Below, one piece after another: positions 1 to 10,879 of a stretch of DNA of 64,000 nucleotides. Under the pieces are notes generated by a model, which saw only the letters and a list, made by a program, of their open reading frames with translations, ran no database searches and was not told the origin of the DNA. Numbering within the stretch: position 1 is the stretch's first letter; every line of letters starts with the position of its first letter. A program made the position numbers and the translations under genes. The stretch is from assembly GCA_936440205.1 (NCBI GenBank), contig OW387147.1, positions 34,311,629-34,375,628 on the forward strand, read 5' to 3'. This DNA comes from Lepidonotus clava (taxonomy: Eukaryota; Annelida; Polychaeta; Phyllodocida; Polynoidae).

Positions 1-496
1 CTCGGAACATTAGTGATCCAATTATTCTATTATTTTTCGAAATCTGTTCGAAATTAAGTCCACTTAAAGGGAATGGGATACATATTTTAGCGCAGATTTA
101 TATCGTGCAACTACTGTAGTCTAAGGAATGCAAGTTCCTGTTCCAAACGCTGTTTAGAAAATTGATCCGAAAAGGTTTTGTTCGAGAATTTCGAAAATTT
201 AATGTTCCTGTAAAACGTGAAATGGCATAATTTATTGGACGAGGTCTTTGATAAAACACATCGCAGGACACCGAGTTGGCTTCCTTTGAACTGAGATTCC
301 ATTTGCATTCTGTCATGAAGATGCTAAAGAGGGAACTTTGGAGGAAAAAGGTCGCTCTTTTCCTTCTATCTTTTAGATACAAAGCTTTAACTTATCTTAC
401 TGAGGAATAGCTGTTAAAAACGGGCAGTCATTCTAAGATCTCTGATCTAAAATGTGACAAATCTCTTTTGTGATGCTCAAACACTGCCTTCTTAAC
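1..496. other. non-coding, no feature seen
   Basis: I see no exon-like frame or repeat boundary here. It probably belongs to a GALNT intron, because the coding exon at 5285-5492 runs leftwards and no later exon is visible between it and the left edge. That placement is inference. Confidence 0.4.
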
Positions 497-850
497 TTGT
501 TATGGCACGTTGTCTGGCTGTGTTCAATAGACGTGATACGGCAAGAGGTCTGGCTGCACATGCATTAGGCACACTAAATGTGTTATGGGACGTTGTGTGG
601 CTGTTGGCCAACTAAAAGTGTTATGGCACTTCCTCTGGCTGCATGTGGGCTAACTAAACATGTTATGGCACTTCCTCTGGCTGTTGGCTAACTAAATGTG
701 TTATGGCACTTCTTTGGCTGAAGGCCCACTATATATCTTATGACAAGCTTTCTGGCTGACGGCCCACTATACTTATTATGATTATGGCACGTTGTCTTGG
801 TGCAGGTCCACTAAACGTGTTGGCAAGTCATCTGGCTGTCACCCCACTTT
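497..850. repeat. decayed ~40-bp minisatellite, block A
   Basis: About nine degenerate head-to-tail units of roughly 36-46 bp follow the pattern TGTTATGGCAC, then TCTGGCTG, then GGCCCACTA. Units differ by substitutions and small indels, so the array is old. Block B of the same unit resumes at about 1073, so 851-1072 with its tRNA-like segment interrupts one original array. Open frames across it are by-products of the repeat. Confidence 0.8.
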
Positions 851-983
851 ATGATGTTGATGTAGATGTGTTGGAGTTTTAGTTCTGCTCAGTAATTTTT
901 CAGCTATATTGAGACCAACTTTTTGACTCCACAGAAGTATATATATGATCCTATCTATGGTGGTGGAAATGATGGAAAGTTAA

Positions 984-1062
984 GGTGGTCTAATAGTCAA
1001 CACTCAGGGATCGAATCCCGCCCGGCCGTGTGCAATGCCAAGACGGTAACCCCTAGACCACC
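984..1062 (-). repeat. tRNA-derived SINE-like segment
   Basis: Read on the minus strand, it starts GGTGGTC and ends GACCACC, a perfect 7-bp acceptor-like stem. An A-box-like TGGTCTAGGGG follows the stem and a B-box-like GATTCGATCC lies further on. About 16 nt separate the B-box arm from the 3' stem, which a real tRNA would not have, so this is a tRNA-derived repeat or pseudogene. A related segment at 43928-44013 shares the pattern GGTGGTCTAG-N-GGT, then CGTCTTGGC, and the same GC-rich flank. Confidence 0.55.
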
Positions 1063-1072
1063 CCACCCCCAC

Positions 1073-1640
1073 CCACTTTATGTGTTACGGCACATTGCCT
1101 GGCTGTCATTGTCTGTTAGTTTGCCAACTAAGTGTGTTATGGCACATTGTCCAGCCACGAGCCTACTATACATGTTTATTGTTATGGCATTCCTTCTAGC
1201 TGTGGGCCCACTCCCATGTTATGGCACTTCATCAGGCTGTTCATCAGACCCACTATGTGTGCTATGACGTACACGATGACTGGCTGTAGACCTACTCTAT
1301 GGGTTTGGCACATCATCTGACTATGGAACCCAAGTCATTATGGCATGTGCCTACCTACTGGACCAATTTAAGCATTTATAATACAGCATGTCATCTGCCT
1401 GTGAACCCACTATACACTTCTTGGCATGTTGTCTGCCCGTGGGCCCAATACATGTTACGGAATTTCTACCTGTCAACATTTGTTTGATGTCATGTCTCTT
1501 GCCTGGGAACGCACCATGTGTTACAGCATGTAGTGTGCTGCCAGTCAGCCTGTCCTCTGTCTTTGAACCCGATATACGTGTTACAGAATTTCCCTTGTCT
1601 GTTGGCCCGTATTACATATTTAGGGAACAACGCCCACTCA
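1073..1640. repeat. decayed ~40-bp minisatellite, block B
   Basis: Ten or more further units of the block A repeat (TGTTAYGGCAY, then CTGGCTGT, then GGCCCACTA) become steadily more diverged toward 1640. The gradient suggests the array stopped being homogenised long ago, with this edge the oldest. Confidence 0.75.
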
Positions 1641-2559
1641 GGGCCACCCACTATGTTGTCGCCTGCCTATTGCATGTCGTAAAACATCGGTCAATCTGAG
1701 ATCACAATATAACTGAAGAGCGTTTCATCCAATCACAGCCTCTTTAACCTCATGCGATCCAAGCTGCTGGTGACATGCGATCAGTTTATGACATGAAAGA
1801 CATGCTTGCCACACAAGTTCTCAGCTCTACTCCTCACTGAATCTACCCACTGAAGGAGCATTTGAGTATCCAGAACCTTTGTGTGAGTTCAGGGGGGTAA
1901 CAACCTAAAAGAGGTTGGCAGATGGTGACTTTCAGGTTCCAATATAAACAAAATTATCAAAGCGGTTCAATTGAGTTTTTATTTCACATGACGTCAATGT
2001 CTGCGTTTGCATAACTGTAAAAGTAAAAAGAATCAGCCATTTTCCGGTGGTATTATCATATCATGTCATAATGAACGCATCAACCACCAGATGGCGTGCT
2101 GCGGAAACTCAGTCATGCTTTATAGCCATCTCCGCCGTGCCAGGCGAGGTATGGACGCGGTAGTTGTGGTTTTTATCTTACCGCTAAAATGATTTCCATG
2201 CGCTAGGCTCGTGTGGCTTCACGTTAACAAACGGTGAGACCGTAATGACCTTTTTTTAGGCGGTTGGTTCACATCGGTGGCGAGTGTGGTAACACGGCGA
2301 GGTGCTCAGCGATCAACCGCTTATTACTGCGCCACATATTACTCCTGTTTTTAGAATCTGCTGATGGGGAGATTTGGTTTCAGACCACAAGACAAAAAGT
2401 TACTGATAATCAACCAGCATCCATTTGGTATTGTCTAGAAAGATATATATATATATAGTGCAGATTCTGATAACAGTTTTACAACATTACTCTCCGCGAT
2501 TTTCTACATGCCTGCCTAAAAAAAATCCTGTTTTAATCACGGTCACTGTTTTTGAGACC
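1641..2559. other. non-coding, no feature seen
   Basis: No exon, tandem array or clear element end is visible. A short TA run lies near 2446-2457. The stretch is likely intronic to the minus-strand GALNT gene. Confidence 0.35.
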
Positions 2560-2848
2560 CAGTGTTCGAAATGAAGCCTAAAAAAACATCAAAGTCCTTA
2601 TAGACCTTCTCAATCGTGTGGTACCTTGCTAGCGGCATAGGTCCAAACCCTTGTTTTGGGATATTGACTCCAATGGGCCTAGGCTAAAGGTTTTGGGAAC
2701 AGGACTCTATAGGAGGGTGCACTGCACGGTTTTGGGGGAAGATGTATACGTAGGCAAATTTATTCTATAACGTGCACATTCCAGGCGCAAAGCCAGTTGA
2801 CAGAAATGTGCGCTTCTGGCGCCGGGCACACCGTAATTTCAAACACTG
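2560..2848. mobile_element. short fold-back element, CAGTGTTCGAAAT family
   Basis: The left end begins CAGTGTTCGAAAT and the right end is the inverse of CAGTGTTTGAAAT, giving about 13-bp terminal inverted repeats with one mismatch. The same terminus occurs in the better preserved copy at 12693-12911. No coding frame is present and no target duplication is seen here, so this is a degraded non-autonomous DNA transposon. Confidence 0.5.
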
Positions 2849-3689
2849 CAGAGATAAGCAAATTTTCAAGGATTTTTCCTCCTCCACCCTCTTGATGCGT
2901 GCCGGGAAGCGTCCTAAGGAGCTCTCTGATAATTAATTTCTCTGGTAATTGATGGAGGGCCCCTTTAGGCAGCACCTGATAAACAGTGTGTAGGAGGCAA
3001 CCCTGTGTTCAGACCGACGCTACTGCTTCTGGTGACACACCTACAAACCATTAGGAGTCCTCCAGTAATTACATATGCACAAAGGGGGGTAGGGGACTTT
3101 TCTTCATAGTCTAATGCATATTACACGGTAAGGTATGTGGGTTGGGTGTAGAACACATGTAAAAACTGCGTTCGTAATTAATGGACGGCCCCCTTAGGGA
3201 TTTACCATTAGCATCTTATCTTTTTTCTTATCTTTTTTAACGCAGGGCCTTCAATTCGGGTGTCCAGTGGCCCAGGGCCAACAGAAACTATTCCTGGGCA
3301 ACTAAAATGAGGGTCTTGGTTGCCCAGTGGACTGGTATACTACAATCTATAGGAAGATGTTTGGAAATAAATCTAAGATCCCGAGCTGGACAACCAAATC
3401 TCAGGCACAGGAACGCATTCGGGATTTTACTTTACTAAACATATGCCAACACCGTCTCATAACGAAACTATTTAAGAATATAGACATAATCTTTTAGTAT
3501 TTCATTACCTTTAACCAATCAGACACAAACGCAGACAAGCATATCTCACCCCACCCTGTTCCCCTGTCGGTACACAACCACGACCACCGACGACTTCCTC
3601 TAACAACTCATCAACAAACGCTACCTAAGAAAACGTGGCTATTAAACCGAGACAAATCGTTCATCTCAGCGGCACCAGAGACATCCCCT
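2849..3689. other. non-coding; one repeat fragment near 3244-3345
   Basis: Around 3244-3345 lies a segment with CCAGTGGCCCAGGGCCAAC and, further on, TTGCCCAGTGGACTGG. It resembles the arms of the small fold-back repeats elsewhere in the window, but no second end is clear. Nothing else is recognisable. Confidence 0.3.
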
Positions 3690-4180
3690 GTTTTGAGGCA
3701 CCCTTGTTGCGTTGCCACTACTCCGCCTTCATTAATCTCACCGACAGAGGCGGAGGCGCTGATCTCGCCTCGTGACGAGATCTCGTGGGATCTCGTGAGA
3801 TCCCGCGTCCTGTCGTCACGTGACGGATGGCCCTGCCGCCACACCTGCCATCCATCATTCGGTCCAATTTTCTCCGACCCCAATTGCCGGGAGGAAAGGA
3901 AATGGTGTAAAGCATAATTCGCTGGATGCTTTCCCGAGTCAGAGTTTGTCGCCTTTCGTCTCTTCCGCTTGTTTTTCTTTAAAAGCGGGTACCTGGCACG
4001 CGCGACCTCGGCTGTCGTAGAGACGTGTGATTTGAATCGGTCTTCTCGGGTTGGAGCAGCTCGGCCGGACCATTACATGACGTATTGCTCACTGTGTCGG
4101 GGTGACCGGGGTGGGTGATTACCCGGCTACGGCTCGACCCCAGGCCAGCCACTCCCGCCCCACACCCACCTTCCAGCTGA
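3690..4180. promoter_or_regulatory. GC-rich, CpG-bearing island, candidate regulatory element
   Basis: This stands out from the AT-rich surroundings by many CpGs, clustered GAGATCTCGTG-type palindromic words (3755-3810) and a CACGTGAC E-box near 3818-3825. It lies about 1.1 kb downstream of the GALNT first coding exon, in the sense of that gene, so it would be an intronic enhancer if functional. No splice-bounded coding frame was found. Function is inference. Confidence 0.3.
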
Positions 4181-4477
4181 CCATGATATTATTCTATCGT
4201 TTCCCCTCCCTTCCTTCTGGTAACACTCTCTTTGGATTTAAAGTTTCAATGGGACCTTAAATGGGAATTGTTTAAATATCATGTTATTATTTGGGCAGAC
4301 TAAAGAGCGTCCAGCAAAAGGAGCAGCAAGGGGTGAGGATATTATTGTGTATGTGTGCATGCAGAGGGGACGACACAATTGGGTCTTTGAAGTACATAGT
4401 TCTGTTGACCAGAATCCTGTTGTATGTATTCAAACCTTATTTTGTTCCAGTAACATTTCAGTTCATAAGGTTAATAG

Positions 4478-4680
4478 AGAACCGAACACTCAATACAGAG
4501 TCAACTTAGTACTTTATTTGGTTGGGAGACAACCGATGACTCAATACAGGGCCACCTGCACATAGTATTTTATAGGCTTGGTGGAGAACCGACCACTCTA
4601 TGCAGGCCCAACTGTCCATAGTGTTTTATACGCTTGGTAGAGCACCGACCACTCCACACAGGCCCATCTGTAGTGCTAGA
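4478..4680. repeat. decayed ~55-bp tandem repeat, 4 units
   Basis: Four imperfect units share the pattern GAACCGACCACTC, then CAGGCCCAACTG, then TAGTGTTTTATACGCTTGG. The spacing is about 50-57 bp and the last unit is truncated. It is a small old minisatellite. Confidence 0.7.
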
Positions 4681-5284
4681 GTTATAGTAGAATGATAGGG
4701 TTGGTAAAGCTGGCTGCGTCTAAGCAGCTCTCGTCATTTCCTCCTTGGGGCAGAATAATGGAGGCGATAAACAAGCCGCTCATCGGTCTCCATATGGCGG
4801 TCTTCTCATTGACACACTTCTATTTGATGAGGCAGAATGTCATACATTCCTGGGCCTGGTCACAGAGGGAGGGCACACGGGGAAGCACAAGGTGAGGGGA
4901 GAGAGAGAGTTTGTGGAACTCGATCATTACTTTTAGGGACAGAGAGGTTTGCAAATTTTACTCTTTTGTAACTTAAGTATTGAATAAGGGTTCTGGATAG
5001 ACTGGATAAACGTATTACTACGTGCCACTTAACCATGACGACTTGATTAATGTATTAGAATATGTCGTTTCTCTTTAAAATACCTCAAATGTCTATAGTG
5101 AATACACGTTTAGTGGTGATAGCCTGCAACCCACTCGTTGATGTGTTAATTATGTGAGATAAGCCCCTATTCCATTCAGTGATAAAACATGGGACAAATC
5201 TCAGTATACCTTTAAAACACAACACAATCAAAACCACACCATTATGTTAATTCTGTATCATTAAGTTAACTAAAAGAGTCTGAC

Positions 5285-5492
5285 CTGGGAGGAGCATGTC
5301 GAGGATGCCGGGCCGCGTGGTGCCGGTGACGCCCTTGCCCCGGCCGCCGTCCACCTTGCCCTTGTCACACGAGGCGTTGTTGAGCGTACAATCCGTGAAA
5401 TACATGAGGAGGAAGACGTCGAGCAGGAACCAGACGAGGGAGGTGGCGATGATGACCTTACAGTACTGGATCTTGAGGCGGCTGCTCACCAT
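5285..5492 (-). CDS. polypeptide N-acetylgalactosaminyltransferase, first coding exon (GALNT1/13-like)
   Basis: GALNT enzymes are Golgi type II membrane proteins that move GalNAc from UDP-GalNAc to Ser/Thr of proteins, starting mucin-type O-glycosylation. This exon encodes residues 1-69 plus one base. Residues 10-13 are YCKV. They are followed by a helix with ATSLVW, LLDVFLL and YF (residues 16-32), then Cys35. This matches the cytosolic tail and signal anchor of vertebrate GALNT1 and GALNT13 closely in order and spacing. The stem that follows is Gly/Lys-rich, lacks the family's sequence and is probably free to vary. The start is ATGG in a good context (TCACCATGG). The exon ends CCCAG before a GTCAGA donor, in phase 1. 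Catalytic and lectin domains must lie beyond the left edge. Family placement rests on the anchor region only; paralogue assignment is tentative. Confidence 0.85.
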
Positions 5493-5600
5493 GGTGACGG
5501 CTGGTGGGGTGGTTACTGTCGGGGTGTAGGGGGTGCTGGAGGTCAGTAGGGGACGCTCGGACCACCGCTAGGACAGGGCATTGGGCCGCGGCCTGCTGAT
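5493..5600 (-). other. 5' UTR part of the GALNT exon, with upstream acceptor
   Basis: Upstream of the ATG on the minus strand the sequence is GC-rich leader back to 5600. There it meets GTATTTTCAG (5610-5601), a good acceptor. So the ATG exon is internal and at least one untranslated first exon lies further right, not identified. A CAG|GTACGT donor at 35812/35811 in the 35-kb island is one possible partner, by inference only. Confidence 0.6.
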
Positions 5601-6160
5601 CTGAAAATACAAGAGACAGTGTGAGAAACAGCTTATTATTGGCTCTTAACTTCACACTTCATAAATCATTTTTATGACGTAGGAGTGTTGAAGAAAAAAT
5701 CGCCGGTGTCGTAGGTAACAAAGTAAGGAAAATGGTATCTGGCAACTGAAATCCAAGGTGCTCCCTCAGTCCCTGTACCCTGCACGCACTTAATCAAAGA
5801 GGATTCCATTCAGAATTCATACAATTGCATAAAACATACTTTTTTTCAGGGCTGGACATTTAAGGTTTGTACACCTGAGACGAGGCAGCTCAATCTTTAG
5901 TGTCACCTTCGTGAACTGTGTAACATTTTTCTACGTATTTGCTTTTCGCTTTAGCATATCTATAATTATTATTATGAGTATGGCTGTTGAAAGGCCGGTC
6001 AAACTATGCCATCAGGCTACCCTTTAAAAACACAGTGTTTCCAGTCAAGCGGGCGACCAAAAAAAACAGCCAGTTGGTAGGTGATAAAATCTTGCCATAA
6101 TAAAATACCCAGTCAGGAGGCGCCGCGGAAACAAACATTTCTAATGGCGATCTAAGTATC
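5601..6160. other. intronic, no feature seen
   Basis: This is the start, in genomic order, of the intron upstream of the GALNT ATG exon. Apart from the acceptor at its left edge nothing is recognisable. Confidence 0.4.
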
Positions 6161-6164
6161 AGCA

Positions 6165-6450
6165 GAATCCATGCGCCCTTCCCCTGGTACTCGTTCAGTC
6201 ACACAGGCCCTGGGACTGCCAGTCTAGCTATGCTCGCAACATGGGCAGAATCCATTGGGCCTTCCTGTCCTACTCTCTAAGTCATACAAGCCTATACTGT
6301 TAGTCTAACTATGACATCAATACACCATAATCCATTGGGATTTCTACTTTTACCCGCTCAGTCACAGTCTGACTATGCCATTTTTATACTTGGAACTCAT
6401 TGGGATGTTTCCTCCTACCCTCTAAAGTCACACAGGCCCATCGTCAATTT
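6165..6450. repeat. decayed ~80-bp tandem repeat, main block
   Basis: About four units share AATCCATTGGG, then a pyrimidine-rich tract, then AGTCACACAGGCC, then GTCTAACTATGCCATC. Start points near 6167, 6250, 6329 and 6397 give a spacing of about 70-85 bp. A lone further unit lies at 7035-7135. Confidence 0.7.
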
Positions 6451-7034
6451 GATTATTCCATCATTTTTGAAAATGTAAGATGTTTAATTATGCGCCCACT
6501 GAGAGCATGTTTGTCAAAAGTTAACCTGCGCTGCAAGCCCCTCCCCTCAACGGGGCTTTGCCTGTAGCGTCGACCCGATCGTGTTAGTGACCAGAACTTG
6601 GAGATGGGGCACAGAGGGGCAAATGGGATGATATGAAATATGCACACCAAACTTTAAATTACAAAAATTGCATGGCCGGGCACCAGTTTTTGATGGGTTA
6701 TTTTAAAGATTAATTGAACCCCAGCATGTTAAACTTTTGAATTGATCTTCAGTCAAACATGCTACACACTTTTAAATATGGACTGCTCCCTTGTCTCAAA
6801 CCTGTTGCAACGGAAATGGCATTACATCTTTTTTAGTTGGGTCCTGTTCGTCCCTGGAATGGCAATATCTAGGGACGAATTCTTTGTCTAGTCAAAAGTC
6901 TGTGCCCGACAATCTGTTTAGTATGTACGTAAACTATTTGCATTTTACAGGCACACACCATTCAAAACAGTGCGTCCATCGCCGAAAATGTGCTCCTCAA
7001 TTGCAGGGCGCAATGTTAATTTCGACACATCAAT

Positions 7035-7135
7035 ACACACGGATCCCATCAATACTAGTAGAATCCACTGGGTCTCCCCAACCCTCAGTCACACAGGCCC
7101 CCAGCCAGTCTAACTATGCCATCAATATGCACGTA
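7035..7135. repeat. isolated unit of the 6.2-kb tandem repeat
   Basis: It contains AGAATCCACTGGG, CAGTCACACAGGCCC and GTCTAACTATGCCATCAATA, the signature of the array at 6165-6450. About 590 bp of unrelated sequence separates them, so the array was split or unequally lost. Confidence 0.65.
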
Positions 7136-7302
7136 GCAAATCTGCCACCAACCCTCTAGGGTAGATCCCTCTGCCACCCCTCTCATAGATTTCCCTGCCC
7201 ATATCCAAATAGAATTAGACCACTGAGGGGTTCTTGGCCCCCAAAGATTCCCTCATGTCATAATTCTGACGCTGCAGCCTTCTCACTGATACTCAGGTGG
7301 CC

Positions 7303-7363
7303 CGTAATATGGGGCGGTTGGCTGGGCGATAATATGGGGCGGTTGGCCGGACGATAATATGGG
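7303..7363. repeat. 24-bp tandem repeat, 2.5 units
   Basis: The word GATAATATGGGGCGGTTGG recurs at 24-bp spacing with few differences, so this small duplication is more recent than the decayed arrays nearby. Confidence 0.75.
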
Positions 7364-8519
7364 AAAATCGATGGCTGCTCTCCACAGTGCGCCTGAAGAT
7401 ACAACAACGGGTCAATTATCTCCGGAAGCACAATCCACTTCCGGGTCAAAGGTAAAATGGAACAGACATTAAGGTTCCTGGGATGCAGGGGTGAATCTAA
7501 GCCCCTAACTCTGTGGAAATTTTATAAAAATCTGAGGGGGGACCCAAATCAAACTGAGGGAGTTCCGGCTAAAACTGAATCAAATTGACTGTGTTTTAAG
7601 TGACGAGACTTAACTTTTTGTATTATTATTGTTAAAGACACCATTGGAACCCTCAACTTGTTATCCAAGATACGGCAATGGAATAGCTCCATGTGCCTTA
7701 GTTAAAGGTGGACTGAATGGCGATTTAACACTCACCAAATTCAATGAAGCGCATAGGGTTTGAGTTTTGGACTTAATACGATAAAAAGTCGTGAGACATG
7801 CCAGGTGTTACTGATAGGATTATAGGGCGGGGTGTTGGGGATGTGGGGATTGTTTGTTGATGGGGAAGGAGGGAAGCAATTAGAGCCTAGGGCCTGGGCC
7901 CTGAAGGGTGCACCTGCACTCCTGTAGACCTAATCAGGCACAGGTGTCTGTGGTGGTCCCGACAATATAAGATCCCTTACTCGTCTTACAGCTCTCAAGG
8001 ACGACACCATAAAGAACCTCTCCCCGTCCCCACCATGTCAGATCACTTCATCTTCACACAGTATCATTTTACAAGGAACTCTATGTACTTTGAATCTCAC
8101 TTAAGTGCATGGAACCCTTCGATATGTTTCTTTTCTCATAACTGATGAGAAAATTAATGCAAAACACACTTTGATCATACAAAATGCACAGTAAATGGAC
8201 AGTGGTTTAGGATGCAAATGATGAAATGATGGAAGCACCTACAGCGCTTGAAACTTATCTTGCATTTGATGTTCAGGCCGGCTACAACCGAAAAAGTATC
8301 GTAATCGGCCCTAAAAACATGAGCTTTGCCCCAGAATTGTGTGCACCGGGTCGACCATTAACTTCTAGCACTGCGACGCTACCCATTGCCACGCTCGTAA
8401 ACGACAGGCAGATCGCCATAACACTCCGCGATGTAGACAATATCGACCGACAATAAATATTCACCGGCAACATCCCCCGGTTTCTATTAGGCATGTCTAT
8501 GGCTACATAAAGTTATATC
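7364..8519. other. non-coding, no feature seen
   Basis: No exon with splice signals, repeat or element end is visible. The 76-codon plus-strand frame at 8226-8456 matches nothing I know and has no splice context. Confidence 0.35.
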
Positions 8520-8730
8520 CTCTGGCGATAACTCGTGGTCGGGCAGGGAGTCTAGCCGGGCCTGTGATTTAGCAGGGTGGGGTCGGGAGGGGGTGGCCCC
8601 ATCACGTTCAGCCGACCCCAGGTCCGCCGGGGCGCTGGGTGAGCGGCTCTGCTTGTTCCTGCCAGTACATGGAGTAGCTCAGGAGTATAAAGGGCCGGGA
8701 GTTGATCTACAGGAGAATCTCTGAAGGGTG
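8520..8730 (+). promoter_or_regulatory. GC-rich island with a TATA-like box
   Basis: A GC-rich block ends in AGGAGTATAAAGGGCC, with TATAAAG at 8686-8692, which would place a start near 8716 on the plus strand. No plausible exon follows, so this may be a non-coding promoter, an enhancer or chance. Confidence 0.2.
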
Positions 8731-8970
8731 CTTTTCACCGCTCAGATTACAGGATGCCAGTGAAGACTGAAGTCCGGAAAAAGGAAATGTTTCTTAATAT
8801 TTAAAGGCTAGCTTATATATCATAACTTTTACTATTAATAAAAAAAAATATGCTGATATTTTAAAATCATCATGAAAGAAATAAAGAAAAAACAAAAACA
8901 AAAGAACCAAGCAGTCCCCATCCCATCTGTCGGCAGGCTGGTCGAGTTCTAAATGTACCATCCTCTGCAG

Positions 8971-8985
8971 CCCCCCCCCCCCCCC
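8971..8985. repeat. poly-C tract
   Basis: A run of 15 C. Similar C or G runs recur at 10584-10639, 15701-15713, 19077-19092, 20286-20299, 22043-22055, 25077-25125, 37854-37864, 38010-38021, 39935-39948 and 47200-47213. They are typical of slippage-prone invertebrate intergenic DNA and make the local assembly length uncertain. Confidence 0.8.
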
Positions 8986-9510
8986 TCCCCACCTCTCCAC
9001 TCGGTCCCGATCAGGCTTAATCCCATGCTATTAAACATACTCTGTATCGCGGCCCCTTTCCCCGTCTGGCTGCATTTTAGGCAATTTAAGAAAACTTCAC
9101 ATGACTAGTTACAGTGAGCTTCGGATCATCGAGAATGAAACACATAGAAAAGGGTGGAGGGATGTTTCACTAAGGCTGCAGAAGGCCCATTACTGTATGG
9201 GCCCTTTCCTCTGTCCTATCCGAACCTCTACATCGCCACCCTACCCCCCAGGAGTCTATATCCTGTCTCCAGGGCTGGTGGGACCTGATAAGGTCATGCC
9301 GGCCACGCCAAGTGCCCTGTTTCAGGAAAGTCTTAGGGGAAGGCTGGCAAATGCTCAAAACAGCGATAAATGTGCCGAGTAAAAGGGCCTGAGACGGGAG
9401 GGGACCAGGGCATTGACGGCGGCTAATTGACCAGACACCCGCCTCTCAAGACGTGATGGGACAGGGAGGTCTAGAGTGCGGGAGGGTGCTTAGCTGTAAA
9501 CGACACAGCA

Positions 9511-9870
9511 ACAGCTAAGGTCATGTCACAGCTCTTGTCAATGCGACGAAGCTTTACTTAGTTGAGGCTGGGTGTTCAACGACTCAGTGACAGCAAAGGT
9601 CATGTTGCGGCTTTTGTAAAGGCAATGAGGGGTGCACTTAAATGGTGCAGGGTGACTTTGTACTGTGGTTGCATGCTCGGGTTCTTGGTGTTAAACAACG
9701 GAGTAACAGCTAGGGCCACGTCACAGCTCTTGACAAGGCAAAGAAACTGGTACTTGGTTAGAGCAAGGTGTCTGTGTACAGTGGCCCAGGTTCTTGGCGT
9801 TAAAAGACAGAGAGACAGCTACAGTCACGTCACAGCTCTTGACAAGGCGATGAAGCAGCACTGGGGTGGT
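9511..9870. repeat. decayed ~80-115-bp tandem repeat, 4 units
   Basis: Four units begin at 9511, 9590, 9706 and 9815 with ACAGCTARGGTCAYGTCACAG, then CTCTTGACAAGGC, then AATGAAG. The later units also share GTTCTTGGYGTTAAA. A 131-codon open frame at 9562-9957 runs through the array and shows the repeat's periodicity, so it is taken as a by-product and not a gene. Confidence 0.75.
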
Positions 9871-10583
9871 AGGCAAAGTGGGGCCAGCTTAAAATTCGTT
9901 GCTATGCTTGAGCTGATACAAATATATTGCCGAGATTGTGTTTCAAACGGACAATAGTCAAGTTCTCTTTTTGAAAAATACATGTACTTTTAGTCTAATA
10001 CTACCGTATCCATATACCCCCTTATTTAGTGGCTGTGGGTAAGGTTTCAACCGTAAGTTGACGGTTGTCATGAGTTGTCATAACGCTTTTTGTTCTGATA
10101 TATAGCACAAAATCGGTAAAAAGGCCGCGCTTGTCTCGGACTCCATGCAGACTCACCGCCTGCGGCACCACATTACATTCTTAACTGTAGCATCTCCCGC
10201 ATTATAACTCATCACAAACCGAGTCCGAGTTCATGTGGTTCAAGGCGGCTTTTGTCAGTATGGGCCAGTGGCATTCTGCAACACGACGCTCTCTGTATAG
10301 AGAGCCGCCTCCGTTGTCACTACCAAGTGTTGGCCTCACCAGCCAAGACCGCACTGGAGAAAACCGCAAGACTGTTTGAATTTGAGCCGCAACGCTTAGT
10401 AACCTGTGCCCTCCGGTGACTAATTTTCTACCTTAATAGGAGAGAGTAGCCTTACAGACTCTTTTCTGTTTCGGTGAGCGTCTCGCTGCAGAATGGGCCA
10501 GTGGGGGCTGGTACTATCTTAGACCTGCCCCCCACCCCGACTCCCCAATTCCAGACCTTGATCCACCAGACGTCCAACCAATA

Positions 10584-10645
10584 CCCCCCCCCCCCCCCCC
10601 TAGCCACCCCCCCCCCCTAGCCACCCCCCCCCCCCCCCCTTACAT
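10584..10645. repeat. poly-C cluster with TAGCCA spacers
   Basis: Three runs of C, about 17, 11 and 16 long, are separated by TAGCCA. It looks like local slippage duplication of a C-tract and could form G-quadruplex or i-motif structures. The exact length in the assembly is doubtful. Confidence 0.75.
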
Positions 10646-10771
10646 CGTGCTCTCCGAGCCATCTACCCGAGCCAGGGTCTAATTTCACGCCGGTAACCAT
10701 GGTAATATTGTCGGCGCAGGGGGCACGCCCCTCCCCTTACCCCGCCCCTCATCCCACCCCCTCTTTACGTC

Positions 10772-10815
10772 GATCACATGACCTGCGGCTGTCACGTGAC
10801 CTAGGTCAGGTGATT
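10772..10815. promoter_or_regulatory. E-box and nuclear-receptor half-site cluster
   Basis: Within about 45 bp lie CACATGACCT, TCACGTGAC and TGACCTAGGTCA followed by CAGGTG. That is two E-boxes plus TGACCT and AGGTCA back to back (an everted repeat with no spacer). It sits in a GC-rich island at 10690-10870. The motifs are visible; binding by bHLH or nuclear-receptor proteins is inference. Confidence 0.3.
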
Positions 10816-10879
10816 AGCTTTCCTTTCGGGGGGAGGAGAGCGGGGAGGATTGGGGTGGGGGGTGGTGGAGAAGATCTCC

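Noticed and set aside
8686-8692. TATA box of a protein-coding gene
   Set aside because: No plausible exon, ATG context or donor follows on the plus strand.
9562-9957. 131-codon plus-strand open frame
   Set aside because: It runs through a tandem repeat and mirrors its units; no domain, splice context or codon bias.
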